From: a virus
IMG/VR virus record: IMGVR_UViG_3300027365_000016
Span: 1 to 56,279 of that record
Reading direction: 5' to 3' (one strand)
DNA: 56,279 bases
Position numbers and translations under genes: made by a program. The notes under the pieces were generated by a model. The model was not told where the DNA came from. It was given only the letters and a program-made list of their open reading frames with translations, and ran no database searches. This document shows, in pieces, positions 42,399 to 49,456 of the stretch (positions within the stretch are counted from its first letter, which is position 1; every line of letters starts with the position of its first letter).

Positions 42399-42505
42399 CA
42401 CGGAGAACTCGTCGAACAACGCCTGGGATCGGAGGTTCTCCGACGGTAACGAGAACAACAACAACAAGGACAACACCAATCGACGGGTTCGTCCGGTCCG
42501 CAAGT
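42399..42505 (+). repeat. DGR template repeat (TR)
   Basis: The 107-bp unmutated template. It reads in frame as ENSSNNAWDRRFSDGN, ENNNNKDNTN and RRVRPVRK, then stop, so adenines are concentrated in Asn (AAC) codons, including four AAC in a row. By my count 33 of 107 bases are A and 13 of these differ in VR. It ends 18 bp before the reverse transcriptase start, so the RNA 3' spacer would overlap the RT leader as in the Bordetella phage. Confidence 0.95.
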
Positions 42506-42523
42506 AATCAGGATGCTCCCGGC

Positions 42524-43660
42524 ATGCAGCCCACGTTCCAGGAAGTCACGCTCGCCTACCTCGACTGCCGCCGGCACAAGCGCAGCACCGAAGCTGCTAT
42601 GCACTTCGAGAATCACCTGGCAGGCAACCTTCGGCGACTGCACGGCGAGCTATGTGACGGCAGCTACCGGATCGGCCCATCTCGCTGTTTCGTGGTGCTG
42701 CACCCCAAGCCCCGTGAGGTGTGGGCGGGTGCCTTCAGGGACCGGATCGTCCACCACCTGGCCTACAACCGGCTGTCGCCCAAGGCGTATCGCACTTTCT
42801 CCGCCGATTCTTGCGCGTGCATCCCGGGGCGGGGCACCCTCTACGGTGCCAACCGGTTAGGGGGTCACATTCGCTCGGCGACCAAGAACTGGTCGAAGCG
42901 GGTCTACTACCTCAAGATGGACCTCAGCAACTTCTTCGTCAGCATCCACAAACCGACCCTGGCGAACTTGCTGGAGCCTTTGTTCGAGGACGACTTCACC
43001 CGTGATCTGGCACGGCAGATTCTCTTTCACGACCCCACGCGATCCGTCGAGATTCGCAGCCCGCGCTGGAAGATGAACCGGGTGCCGCGCCACAAGAGCC
43101 TGTTCAACGCTCCGCACGGCTGCGGCCTAGCCATCGGCAACCTGCCCTCCCAGTTCGAGGCCAACGTCTACCTGAATCTGCTTGACCAGTTGGTCAACCA
43201 TCGGCTCAAGCCCGCCGGTTATATCCGCTATGTCGACGACTTCATCCTGCTGCACGAGGACCGCGACTGGTTGCTGTCCGCCCAGGCGCAGATCGAGGCG
43301 TTCCTATGGCAGCGCCTGCGGCTCCAGGCCAACCCACGCAAGACGGTGATCAACACCTGTGAGCGAGGCGTCGATTTCGTGGGGCAGGTGATCAAGCCCT
43401 GGCACCGGGTCGCCCGGAGCACCCTATACCCCGCCGCGAAACGAGCGATACGCCAGGCGCCCGACGACACGACACGCTGCGCCTCGGCCAACAGCTATTT
43501 GGGTATTCTGGGTCAGACGGCCAGCTACCGACAACGGGTGGCGCTTTGCGAAACGGCCGCGGCCTACGGGCACCCGGTTGACCCGGAGAGGCGGAAGGTG
43601 CTCGCCGAGCAGAAACCGGCTGCGACTCAGCCTGCACCTGCGCTAGGCTCACGGCAGTAA
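42524..43660 (+). CDS. DGR-type reverse transcriptase (378 aa)
   Basis: Copies TR RNA into adenine-mutagenised cDNA for transfer into VR. RT motifs are complete. Motif A is YYLKMDLSNFFVSI (Asp, about residue 133). Motif B carries the DGR signature GLAIGNLPSQFEANVYLN (IGNLPSQ where retrons and introns have QG). Motif C is the catalytic YVDDFILL (about 233). Motif D/E lies in RLQANPRKTVINTCERGVDFVGQVI. No maturase, nuclease or thumb extension typical of group II introns is present. The ATG lies just after TR. Confidence 0.95.
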   Translation: MQPTFQEVTLAYLDCRRHKRSTEAAMHFENHLAGNLRRLHGELCDGSYRIGPSRCFVVLHPKPREVWAGAFRDRIVHHLAYNRLSPKAYRTFSADSCACIPGRGTLYGANRLGGHIRSATKNWSKRVYYLKMDLSNFFVSIHKPTLANLLEPLFEDDFTRDLARQILFHDPTRSVEIRSPRWKMNRVPRHKSLFNAPHGCGLAIGNLPSQFEANVYLNLLDQLVNHRLKPAGYIRYVDDFILLHEDRDWLLSAQAQIEAFLWQRLRLQANPRKTVINTCERGVDFVGQVIKPWHRVARSTLYPAAKRAIRQAPDDTTRCASANSYLGILGQTASYRQRVALCETAAAYGHPVDPERRKVLAEQKPAATQPAPALGSRQ

Positions 43661-43685
43661 TGGTTCCGGTCGACGAGGGCATACT

Positions 43686-44036
43686 ATGCCGCCAGAAAGC
43701 ATCGAGCAGCGACTCTCCGATCTCGCGACCTCCCAGGTCCAACTCGACGGGAAGGTCACCGCCATCAGCAAGAACATGGAAGAGATCAACGTCACCCTCG
43801 GCCAGGTGGCGGAGGCGCTGACCACGATTGCCGTACAAGGCGAGCAGGTCATGGCGCTGCGGCGAACCGTTGACCAACTCACCGGCGACATGAAGGTCCT
43901 CACGGATCGGCAGCGGGAACTCGAAGTCGAGGTGGCCCAGAACACGGCGCTGCGGACCTGGTCGTTCCGGCTGGCTCTGGGCGGGGCGATCGCCGTCGTC
44001 GGCTTCGTCTGGAAGAAGGTCACCGACGGCATTTGA
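43686..44036 (+). CDS. Coiled-coil protein with C-terminal membrane helix, XhlA-like (116 aa)
   Basis: A helical coiled coil (residues 5-85, Ile/Leu/Val heptads with TISK/TVDQLTGDMKVLTDRQRELEVEVAQNT) is followed by one transmembrane helix near the end (SFRLALGGAIAVVGFVW). The layout resembles hemolysin XhlA/holin-accessory proteins, which assist lysis. It lies 25 bp after the DGR reverse transcriptase with a GAGGG ribosome binding site, and could instead be a DGR passenger. Undecided. Confidence 0.7.
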   Translation: MPPESIEQRLSDLATSQVQLDGKVTAISKNMEEINVTLGQVAEALTTIAVQGEQVMALRRTVDQLTGDMKVLTDRQRELEVEVAQNTALRTWSFRLALGGAIAVVGFVWKKVTDGI

Positions 44037-44044
44037 CCGCAGTT

Positions 44045-44059
44045 TCAACTATTTGTTGA
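44045..44059. promoter_or_regulatory. Operator palindrome between convergent genes
   Basis: TCAACTATTTGTTGA overlaps the stop codon of the minus-strand gene 44049-44279 and follows the plus-strand gene by 8 bp. No promoter is expected in such a place. This recalls stoperators (repressor sites away from promoters) in some temperate phages. Confidence 0.5.
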
Positions 44060-44279
44060 ATTTACGCCGACGCTTACGCGGCTTCTCGAAGTGGGTCGGT
44101 CGAACTACCAGGAAGGCCAGCATCGGCAGCCATAGGGCGCAGAGCAGCATCGCGCTGAACAGCGGCTTCACCTTGCGCTCGCGCAGCGCCGGCCGGGACA
44201 TCGGGTGACGAGCGACCACGGCCAGGGCAAAGGCCACGGCCAGGGCGCCGCCGGCGTACATCGTGATCAGGGCGTTCAT
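44049..44279 (-). CDS. Small membrane protein (76 aa)
   Basis: Two hydrophobic segments are visible (about residues 4-23 and 42-60), followed by a strongly basic C-terminal tail (FEKPRKRRRKFNK). It is the last gene of the long minus-strand operon. GGAG lies 7 bases before the ATG, which abuts the stop of the upstream gene. Its role is unknown. Confidence 0.6.
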   Translation of the reverse strand: MNALITMYAGGALAVAFALAVVARHPMSRPALRERKVKPLFSAMLLCALWLPMLAFLVVRPTHFEKPRKRRRKFNK

Positions 44280-44408
44280 TCAGGTCTCCAGATAGAGCGC
44301 GGTCAGCGCGACAAGCAGGGACAGGGCGAGCAAGCGGCCCCGCCAGACGGGGAACACGAGTGCGTCGATCAGCAGGACGAGACTGGTCACTCCGAGCAGG
44401 GCCGGCAT
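44280..44408 (-). CDS. Very small membrane protein (42 aa)
   Basis: The ATG at 44408 starts MPALLGVTSLVLLIDALVFP, then WRGRLLALSLLVALTALYLET: two short hydrophobic helices with little else. A longer ORF upstream lacks support because it would overlap the neighbour entirely. It is directly adjacent to another small membrane gene, so they may act together. Function unknown. Confidence 0.5.
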   Translation of the reverse strand: MPALLGVTSLVLLIDALVFPVWRGRLLALSLLVALTALYLET

Positions 44409-44410
44409 GG

Positions 44411-44590
44411 TTATCTCCCGGTGTCGGGGTCGTTGTTGTCGCGGACCGCGAGCGTGGCGTGATAGACCGTGTCGCACCATCGACATTGTCGCGTCTCGTG
44501 GCGCTGCCCGGTGTACGGGCTGAGGTAGGTCTCAAGGACCCGGTATTCGCACCGGGTCGGGGCCTCGCAGGACGAGTCACGGCGGGGCAT
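44411..44590 (-). CDS. Small Cys-rich, zinc-ribbon-like protein (59 aa)
   Basis: The ATG at 44590 gives MPRRDSSCEAPTRCEYRVLE, then RQCRWCDTVYHATLAVRDNN. Four Cys residues in C..C and CxxC arrangement could bind zinc. The start shares a base with the preceding stop. Function unknown; it may be a regulator or small nucleic-acid binding protein. Confidence 0.55.
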   Translation of the reverse strand: MPRRDSSCEAPTRCEYRVLETYLSPYTGQRHETRQCRWCDTVYHATLAVRDNNDPDTGR

Positions 44591-45192
44591 CAGGCGGCCT
44601 CGACTCGAGTCATCTTCGCCAGGAACTGGACGAGGGGTTTCGACCAGACCCGTCCATCCTCGCCTCGGTAGCAGACAGTGATCGGGTAGCCGGGGCGCTG
44701 GCTGTTCGTGTTGGTGACCAGTTCGACGCGATACCGTTTGCCGTTCTCGTGACGGTAGGTGTCCCACACTACGGGTATCCGGGGCGGCTCGAAGCCCCGC
44801 TCGAGCGGAGAATCGGCGGCGGCTTGCGGGGCTTGCTCGTTCGCTTCCAGGCGCCGGATCGCCTCGTCGCAGATCAGTAGAATCTCGACCTCGCCGCCCG
44901 CGAACTTGTCCTCGTGCTCGTCGATCAGCAGTCCGCCAACCCAGGCAGCCCCCTCGGAACGCTTGGCGTAGTCGCGCGAAGCGAGGTTGTCCTCGGGCGC
45001 CGAATTGAGCGCCGACATGACGTGCGGGCTGTCGGCAAGGTGGCTGTTGCTGATGATGTTCTCCAGCATCCTTGCGCGCGTCGACATGGCGGCTAGCTGG
45101 TCGGTCGTCTCTTCAAGCTGCACACAGACTCGGTCGAGATCATCGTTCTCGGCGCGGGCCCGATCGCTGGGCCATACGAAGTCGTTAGACAC
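44590..45192 (-). CDS. Phage protein with DUF1653-like C terminus (200 aa)
   Basis: The N-terminal half has a coiled coil (ENDDLDRVCVQLEETTDQLAAMSTRARMLEN) with no known family. The C-terminal 55 residues (WDTYRHENGKRYRVELVTNTNSQRPGYPITVCYRGEDGRVWSKPLVQFLAKM) match the DUF1653 pattern of Y+H.NG+.Y.V and a final W+RPL..F. It is part of the long minus operon, preceded by AGGAGA. Its role is unknown. Confidence 0.62.
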   Translation of the reverse strand: MSNDFVWPSDRARAENDDLDRVCVQLEETTDQLAAMSTRARMLENIISNSHLADSPHVMSALNSAPEDNLASRDYAKRSEGAAWVGGLLIDEHEDKFAGGEVEILLICDEAIRRLEANEQAPQAAADSPLERGFEPPRIPVVWDTYRHENGKRYRVELVTNTNSQRPGYPITVCYRGEDGRVWSKPLVQFLAKMTRVEAA

Positions 45193-45211
45193 GGGGTTCT
45201 CCTTTCGCTGT

Positions 45212-45436
45212 TCAGTGGTCGCCGTCTATCGGGTCGGCGTCGAGGGTATTGCCGTCGGTGTCTATCTCCTGGGCGTACCATTCGACGTTCTCCAGCGCGG
45301 CCTCGCGCACGGCATCTTCCCGTTGCTGGGTTGTCATCGCGTCCCAGTCCTCGCGCGGCATGCCGATTTCATCGGTCGTGACGCAGCCGACCAGACCCAT
45401 TCGGGTCGTGACGCGAATACGAATACCGTCAGGCAC
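45212..45436 (-). CDS. Small acidic phage protein (74 aa)
   Basis: The sequence MPDGIRIRVTTRMGLVGCVTT, then EDWDAMTTQQREDAVREAALENVEWYAQEID, resembles short phage proteins with a beta-hairpin then a helix. The ATG overlaps the preceding gene's end by 8 bp. Function unknown. Confidence 0.55.
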   Translation of the reverse strand: MPDGIRIRVTTRMGLVGCVTTDEIGMPREDWDAMTTQQREDAVREAALENVEWYAQEIDTDGNTLDADPIDGDH

Positions 45437-45827
45437 GGGGGCTCTCCTTTCGCGATTGGCGAATCTCGTCGCGGCGTTCGCAGACGCGTTGCCAGGTGGC
45501 GCAGAAGCCGCAGGGTTGATTGGCGCGGTCGCCGTTGTCCCAGTCCCAGAAGCCGGGGACGCTATGCGAGTGCCCCGGGGCCTGACTGGAATCTCGGCAG
45601 TGGCGGTGCTTGTCTTCGAGGTGGCTCATCAGCGCGAGCAGCAGCACGCGATCCCGGTGAGAGTCATCGTGGGCGGTGTCGCGCTGCTCGTAGAGCTCGC
45701 CCAGGCGGATCCGCTGGGTCTCCATCTCGGCATAGGCCTCGGTAAGAGCCTTGTCGGCCGTGAGGCACCGCCGGGCCAGTTCGTCCTTCGTCAGGCGCAT
45801 CAGATCGCGCTTGGTTTCGGTGGTCAT
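45429..45827 (-). CDS. Phage protein with coiled coil and Cys/His cluster (132 aa)
   Basis: The N-terminal 65 residues form a helix (DELARRCLTADKALTEAYAEMETQRIRLGELYEQRD). The C-terminal part has HRHCRDSSQAPGHSHSVPGFWDWDNGDRANQPCGFCATWQRVCERR, a possible metal site. The 4-base overlap with its upstream partner indicates coupled translation. No family was recognised. Confidence 0.55.
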   Translation of the reverse strand: MTTETKRDLMRLTKDELARRCLTADKALTEAYAEMETQRIRLGELYEQRDTAHDDSHRDRVLLLALMSHLEDKHRHCRDSSQAPGHSHSVPGFWDWDNGDRANQPCGFCATWQRVCERRDEIRQSRKESPRA

Positions 45828-46546
45828 GACATGTCCTCGGCTTGGCGGCGTTCCGCGATACGTTCGATCTTGGCGGCGCGTTCCATGAGGAAACGAGCGG
45901 CTTCGCTATTGCCCATTTCCAGGGCCGCAGATTTCAGCGCCTCCGCCTTGGCTTGGGCGATGATGCGGGCGAGGCTGGTTTCGGGAGTTTCGTCCAGCAA
46001 GTCTCGCATCCAGCTCCAGCGCAGCGTCGAGAATGCCCGCACATACCCTTCACGTAGCCGCTCCACATACGCCGCCAGCGCGACGCGCTCGGCAAAAGCC
46101 TCAAGCAAGACGCTGACGGAATCGACCACACTGGCCGGCAAAGTGCCGGCGTCAATGTGTGGCTGCAGAATCTCGGCGGCTTGCCAGTAGTGCTCAGATG
46201 CCGCCCGCGGGTCGCCGGATAGCGATCGGTCTTCCAGTTCTGCGGTCAGTGTATCTACCTTCGCCGCCATCGCGTCGCGCTCGTCAGCCCAAGCAACATA
46301 GTCGCGGCCCAGTTCCTCGCCTCTGGCCTGATGCTCCTGCCCGATGGATGGACGGCCCGCGGCGTAGCGCTCGACGTTGGCCCAGGTCTCCTCATAGATC
46401 GGCTCCCAGTCAGGCTCGACGACCACACACTCACGGGTGCGTATGTCCTTTACGGACAGATAGCGGCGCAAGTCCTTTTGGTCTGCTTCCGCCAGATCCG
46501 CCAGCTTCACGACGATATAGCGTTCTTCACGTTGAAAGTCGCTCAT
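45824..46546 (-). CDS. Phage protein of unknown function (240 aa)
   Basis: Mostly helical and charged, with YSVKD-like KLADLAEADQKDLRRYLSVKDIRTRECVVVEPDWEPIYEETWANVERY near the N terminus and a long helical C-terminal half (about residues 90-235). It has no membrane segment. It overlaps both neighbours by 4 bases. Function unknown. Confidence 0.55.
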   Translation of the reverse strand: MSDFQREERYIVVKLADLAEADQKDLRRYLSVKDIRTRECVVVEPDWEPIYEETWANVERYAAGRPSIGQEHQARGEELGRDYVAWADERDAMAAKVDTLTAELEDRSLSGDPRAASEHYWQAAEILQPHIDAGTLPASVVDSVSVLLEAFAERVALAAYVERLREGYVRAFSTLRWSWMRDLLDETPETSLARIIAQAKAEALKSAALEMGNSEAARFLMERAAKIERIAERRQAEDMS

Positions 46547-46740
46547 TCCACATCCTCCCCTTGCGCTTGGCGGCGGTTATTCCTGTTACGGTCCGTGGCT
46601 TCTGAGTTCTTTCGGATAGCCCACATTTTCACCGGCCGGCCGATTTCATGCGACGCTACTCGTAACCAGTCACTTAAGGTAAACAGGGTTATCTGAACCT
46701 TATCCACGGTTAGGTAAACGATTTCATACCGCTTAATCAT
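46543..46740 (-). CDS. Small basic phage protein (65 aa)
   Basis: The ATG at 46740 begins MIKRYEIVYLTVDKVQITLF, then DWLRVASHEIGRPVKMWAIR, a small alpha/beta fold with basic C terminus. A longer upstream ORF is rejected because it covers the neighbouring gene. Its start and the upstream gene's stop overlap by 4 bases. Codon use here is less GC-biased than the surroundings. Function unknown. Confidence 0.5.
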   Translation of the reverse strand: MIKRYEIVYLTVDKVQITLFTLSDWLRVASHEIGRPVKMWAIRKNSEATDRNRNNRRQAQGEDVE

Positions 46741-46979
46741 TGCTCGTTCTCCGGTAGTTCGGTGCCGGCCCGTCTCGCGGAATACCCTTTGGCTACGATG
46801 TCGATTGCAATTTCCGAGAGCGTCGATCGCCAGACCTCCACGCCGTTCTTGCAGCACGCCACGCCGGCGATTCCACCGGCGTCGTCGTAGATGATCTCGG
46901 CAGAGCAACGATTGGATAGCGGCCCGTGAACTTTCTCGAAAAGCCTCAAGACTTCCGCCTCTTCCAGCAGGAGCATCAC
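46737..46979 (-). CDS. Small phage protein (80 aa)
   Basis: Soluble alpha/beta protein with four hydrophobic-charged segments (MMLLLEEAEVLRLFEKVHGP, then EIIYDDAGGIAGVACCKNGVEVWRSTLSEIAIDIVAKG). It overlaps the next and previous genes by 4 bases each. Function unknown. Confidence 0.52.
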   Translation of the reverse strand: MMLLLEEAEVLRLFEKVHGPLSNRCSAEIIYDDAGGIAGVACCKNGVEVWRSTLSEIAIDIVAKGYSARRAGTELPENEQ

Positions 46980-47293
46980 TCTTCTCCGTCGTCGATTTCG
47001 GGTTTTAGCACCGCCGCTACCTCCTCGCCCAGCGAGTCGACCTCGGCCTGCCAGCGGCTAATCTGGGTCTCGATGACCCGCTTGATCAGGTCGTTATCGA
47101 TGTTGGCGGTGACGACAGGACCTCTATGTATCGGGACGGCGATCTGGAGGACTCCTGTGTCCGGGACCTGCTGCAGGCAGGCCTCTCCCCGGGATATGCG
47201 GTCGCGCAGAGTCTGACGACGGGTGACCTTCTCCCAGGCTTCCTGGAGGCGCTGCTCTATCTTGTCGATGTTCCGGCGGCATTCGTGGCTCAT
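46976..47293 (-). CDS. Small phage protein with helical ends (105 aa)
   Basis: Helical N and C termini flank a short beta segment (ACLQQVPDTGVLQIAVPIHRGPVVTANIDNDLIKRVIETQ). It begins MSHECRRNIDKIEQRLQEAWEKV. It is coupled to its neighbours by 4-base overlaps. Function unknown. Confidence 0.52.
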   Translation of the reverse strand: MSHECRRNIDKIEQRLQEAWEKVTRRQTLRDRISRGEACLQQVPDTGVLQIAVPIHRGPVVTANIDNDLIKRVIETQISRWQAEVDSLGEEVAAVLKPEIDDGEE

Positions 47294-47775
47294 GGCAGTG
47301 GCTCCCAGCGGGTAAGGGGTTGATCAGCGCGGATATACAGCGGGTGCCTCGGGGCGCCGGACTTCGTGGACCCGAGACACCAGAGCCGGGCTCCGACCTC
47401 GGACAGGGCCTCCGCGACCTCCGCCACCCGTTCGGTCCTGGCGTTGGCGCCCCAGGCGCAAATCACGTCACCGTGCTCACGGGCGAGACGGGCGAGCCAG
47501 CTATCGTTTTCCGGGCCGACCGGATCATCCTGCAGCCATAAGTCCTTCGGGTGGGTCGCGCGAAAGGCGTAGAGATTGGCCACGATCAGGCCGTTGCACC
47601 CCCAGGTCTTCGCGAAGCCCCGGCAACGACGGATGGTCGGGTCATCCATCTCGGCGTCGGCGGTACTCGGGTTGAGCATCAGGAACAAAGCGGTGCTGCG
47701 CTCCGGGTTATCGACTTCGCTCGGCCGGCTGAGGACATAGCGGTACCGGCCGCAGGAACTGATGACCGCGCTCAC
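47290..47775 (-). CDS. DUF1643 family protein (161 aa)
   Basis: Recognised by CGRYRYVLSRPSEVDNPERSTALFLMLNPSTADAEMDDPTIRRCRGFAKTWGCNGLIVANLYAFRATHPKDL, with the LMLNPSTAD..DDPT and NLYAFRATHP signatures. DUF1643 proteins occur in phages and bacteria; their activity is not known to me. The later IICAWGANARTERV and LGSTKSGAPRHPLYI segments complete the fold, which resembles a nucleotide-binding alpha/beta protein. It overlaps RdgC by 4 bases. Confidence 0.88.
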   Translation of the reverse strand: MSAVISSCGRYRYVLSRPSEVDNPERSTALFLMLNPSTADAEMDDPTIRRCRGFAKTWGCNGLIVANLYAFRATHPKDLWLQDDPVGPENDSWLARLAREHGDVICAWGANARTERVAEVAEALSEVGARLWCLGSTKSGAPRHPLYIRADQPLTRWEPLP

Positions 47776-48722
47776 GAGTCACCTCCGTCCGTTGTTCCCA
47801 GATCGCCACTGAGGTCGAACTCTTCCTCCGGCTGCTTGTACTCGAGCAGATCGACCAGCGCGTCGACGACATCGCCGATCAGCTTGAGTTCGATGGCGCT
47901 GGTGGTCTCCCAGACGTAGACCGGGTCGTCGTCCTCCTCGTCGATCTCGACCTCCGGCCAGGAGAACGACTTGAGTGCGAAGTCCTCGGTCAGCTTGAAG
48001 CCGAACCCGTCCAGGGCGAGGCGCATGTCGACGACCCGGAACCCCACGGCAAGCTGGTCGCGGATCTCCTGACTGGTGACCAGGTCGACACCGGCATAGG
48101 TAACGGTCTCGGTCTCCTCGCCGCGGCGTTTCAACTTGACGGCGTCGCCCACGTTGAAGCGGCCGAACGGCTGGACCTCGGGGTCGGTCGTGTCGATCTC
48201 CTCGATCAGCTTGGCGCTGAGGCCGCGGCTGATCTCGCTGACGTGGATCGTGCGGGTCTGCAGGGCTTCCATGACCTGCACCAGGCGCTGCAGCACCGGG
48301 TCGGCACCCTTGCGGCTGGCTGCGTCGACGATCAGGTACTGGCGCTCGGTGTCGTAGAAGGCGTAGGTCAGCAGGGTGCGGACAAGGGCGGTCTGCGCCA
48401 GTCTGCGGATCAAGCCCTCGCGCAGTTCCTGCTTCTCGACCTTGGTCACCTTGCGGCCCGTCGCCTTCTCCTGGGCCTCGACGTCCTCGCTGAGCATCCG
48501 CGAGACGATCGACGGCGGGATCACCCGTTCGTCGGTGCGCAGGATGAACGCATATCCGTTGGGGAAGCGGGTAACCAGCTTGCCGGTGATCGGGTTCTCG
48601 ACGAAGGCGTGGCGCCGCAGTTCGCCGGGCTGAATCGGCGCATACGGCAGTTCAGCGAGGTGACCCTCCAGCGTGGCGGCATCGGGCAACTCCGTGCTGT
48701 AGACGCGAGCGTTACGGATCAT
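47772..48722 (-). CDS. rdgC: RdgC-like recombination-associated protein (316 aa)
   Basis: RdgC forms a ring on double-stranded DNA and limits RecA access. The phage version is recognised from FPNGYAFILRTDERVIPPSIVSRMLSEDVEAQEKATGRKVTKVEKQELREGLIRRL, and AFYDTERQYLIVDAASRKGADPVLQRLVQVMEAL. The start at 48722 (MIRNARVYSTELP) is preferred over GTG 48758 because RdgC proteins begin close to a NARVY-like strand and because this ATG follows a TCAAC-repeat leader like three others here. The C terminus carries an acidic motif (EEEFDLSGDLG). A phage copy may steer recombination or replication. Confidence 0.85.
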   Translation of the reverse strand: MIRNARVYSTELPDAATLEGHLAELPYAPIQPGELRRHAFVENPITGKLVTRFPNGYAFILRTDERVIPPSIVSRMLSEDVEAQEKATGRKVTKVEKQELREGLIRRLAQTALVRTLLTYAFYDTERQYLIVDAASRKGADPVLQRLVQVMEALQTRTIHVSEISRGLSAKLIEEIDTTDPEVQPFGRFNVGDAVKLKRRGEETETVTYAGVDLVTSQEIRDQLAVGFRVVDMRLALDGFGFKLTEDFALKSFSWPEVEIDEEDDDPVYVWETTSAIELKLIGDVVDALVDLLEYKQPEEEFDLSGDLGTTDGGDS

Positions 48723-48749
48723 GAGTTGAATAATCTCTCTATGGTTGAA
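48722..48749 (-). promoter_or_regulatory. TCAAC-repeat leader before rdgC (minus strand)
   Basis: On the minus strand TTCAACCATAGAGAG and ATTATTCAACTCATG follow each other: two TTCAAC words 19 bp apart flank an AGAGAG ribosome-binding-like stretch and the second ends 1 bp before the ATG. It matches the pattern of the plus-strand leaders at 25139, 54509 and 55794. Confidence 0.5.
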
Positions 48750-48751
48750 AT

Positions 48752-48997
48752 TCACCACACAGTTAGGCAGCCGGAATGCCGGGGGCCGTACCCCGCGACG
48801 AGCCGGGCTTGGAAGTGGCGCTTGGTGGTTCGGCCGGCGACCTGCGCGCCGGTTTCGATACGGTCAAGGTCGGCGGTTTCGAGCCCGACCAGGGTCAGTG
48901 GCGGAAGCTGGCTGAGGATCTTCCGGGCAACCTTGTACCGGCTCGGCTTCATCCGGTAGAGCGCCGGCAGGCTGCCGACCTGAGCCGCGGTAATCAT
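48752..48997 (-). CDS. Small phage protein (81 aa)
   Basis: The ATG at 48997 begins MITAAQVGSLPALYRMKPSR, a pattern suggesting a small helical DNA- or protein-binding module, then ILSQLPPLTLVGLETADLDR. The start overlaps the previous stop. It ends about 30 bp before rdgC. Function unknown. Confidence 0.55.
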   Translation of the reverse strand: MITAAQVGSLPALYRMKPSRYKVARKILSQLPPLTLVGLETADLDRIETGAQVAGRTTKRHFQARLVAGYGPRHSGCLTVW

Positions 48998-49380
48998 CGA
49001 GCCGTCTCCGCTTCCAGCGTCAGCATCGGCGCCGCCTGTTGCCAGGGCAGGTCGGCAAGCTGGTGATTCGGCTTGCTGCTCAGGTGGAAGCCGTGGCAGA
49101 CGTGGCAGGGGTAGAGGCTTTGCTCGCGCCTGCAAGGGTCGCGCCGGATCCGTGCCAGGGCCTCGGCGGCGTCGATGCGAGTGGCATAGCGCTTCTTGAC
49201 GCAGAACACGTCGCCGGAGGGAAGGCGATAAGCGATGGGCGGGCGGCTCTCGTCGAGGACGACCGGTTCGGCATCGAACAGGGCGACCAGGTGGGCCATC
49301 TTGCGCTCCCGCTGGCTACGACTCGGGGCGCACTGGGCCGCTTCCCAGCGGCGACGGAATTTGCAGACGCTCATCTTCAT
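48994..49380 (-). CDS. Phage protein with CxxC-GFHL motif (128 aa)
   Basis: Contains SLYPCHVCHGFHLSS near residue 97, similar to the C..C.GWHLT segment of small zinc-binding phage proteins. The rest has strands around PIAYRLPSGDVFCVKKRYATRIDAAEALARIRRDPCRREQ. The ATG at 49380 follows AGGAG by 9 bases. An operator with overlapping promoter lies upstream, so this is the first gene of the long minus operon. Role unknown. Confidence 0.62.
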   Translation of the reverse strand: MKMSVCKFRRRWEAAQCAPSRSQRERKMAHLVALFDAEPVVLDESRPPIAYRLPSGDVFCVKKRYATRIDAAEALARIRRDPCRREQSLYPCHVCHGFHLSSKPNHQLADLPWQQAAPMLTLEAETAR

Positions 49381-49412
49381 CGACTTCGCTCCTCCATCCG
49401 GCGATGATCGCA

Positions 49413-49452
49413 GATTAGGGCACCGCCGGATGAGATGTCAACTTTTAGTTGA
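49413..49452 (-). promoter_or_regulatory. Promoter with overlapping operator, long minus operon
   Basis: On the minus strand TTGACA (49436-49441) overlaps the palindrome TCAACTTTTAGTTGA (49438-49452). CCTAAT (49414-49419) 16 bp further on is the likely -10 box. It would transcribe the genes from 49380 leftward and be repressed by operator binding. Confidence 0.65.
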
Positions 49453-49456
49453 AAAG

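Noticed and set aside
41671-42505. A second variable repeat elsewhere in the window
   Set aside because: No other gene end carries the TTCGTCCGGTCCGC invariant block or an NNNN-type Asn run that I could find by reading. Only one VR is supported.
42072-42643. ORFs across the avd-TR-RT region in other frames
   Set aside because: They overlap the template repeat and both DGR genes, lack ribosome binding sites, and have no recognisable protein features.
42524-43660. Reverse transcriptase as a group II intron or retron
   Set aside because: No intron RNA ends, maturase or HNH domain, and no retron msr/msd. The IGNLPSQ motif, avd and an adenine-biased VR/TR pair identify a DGR.
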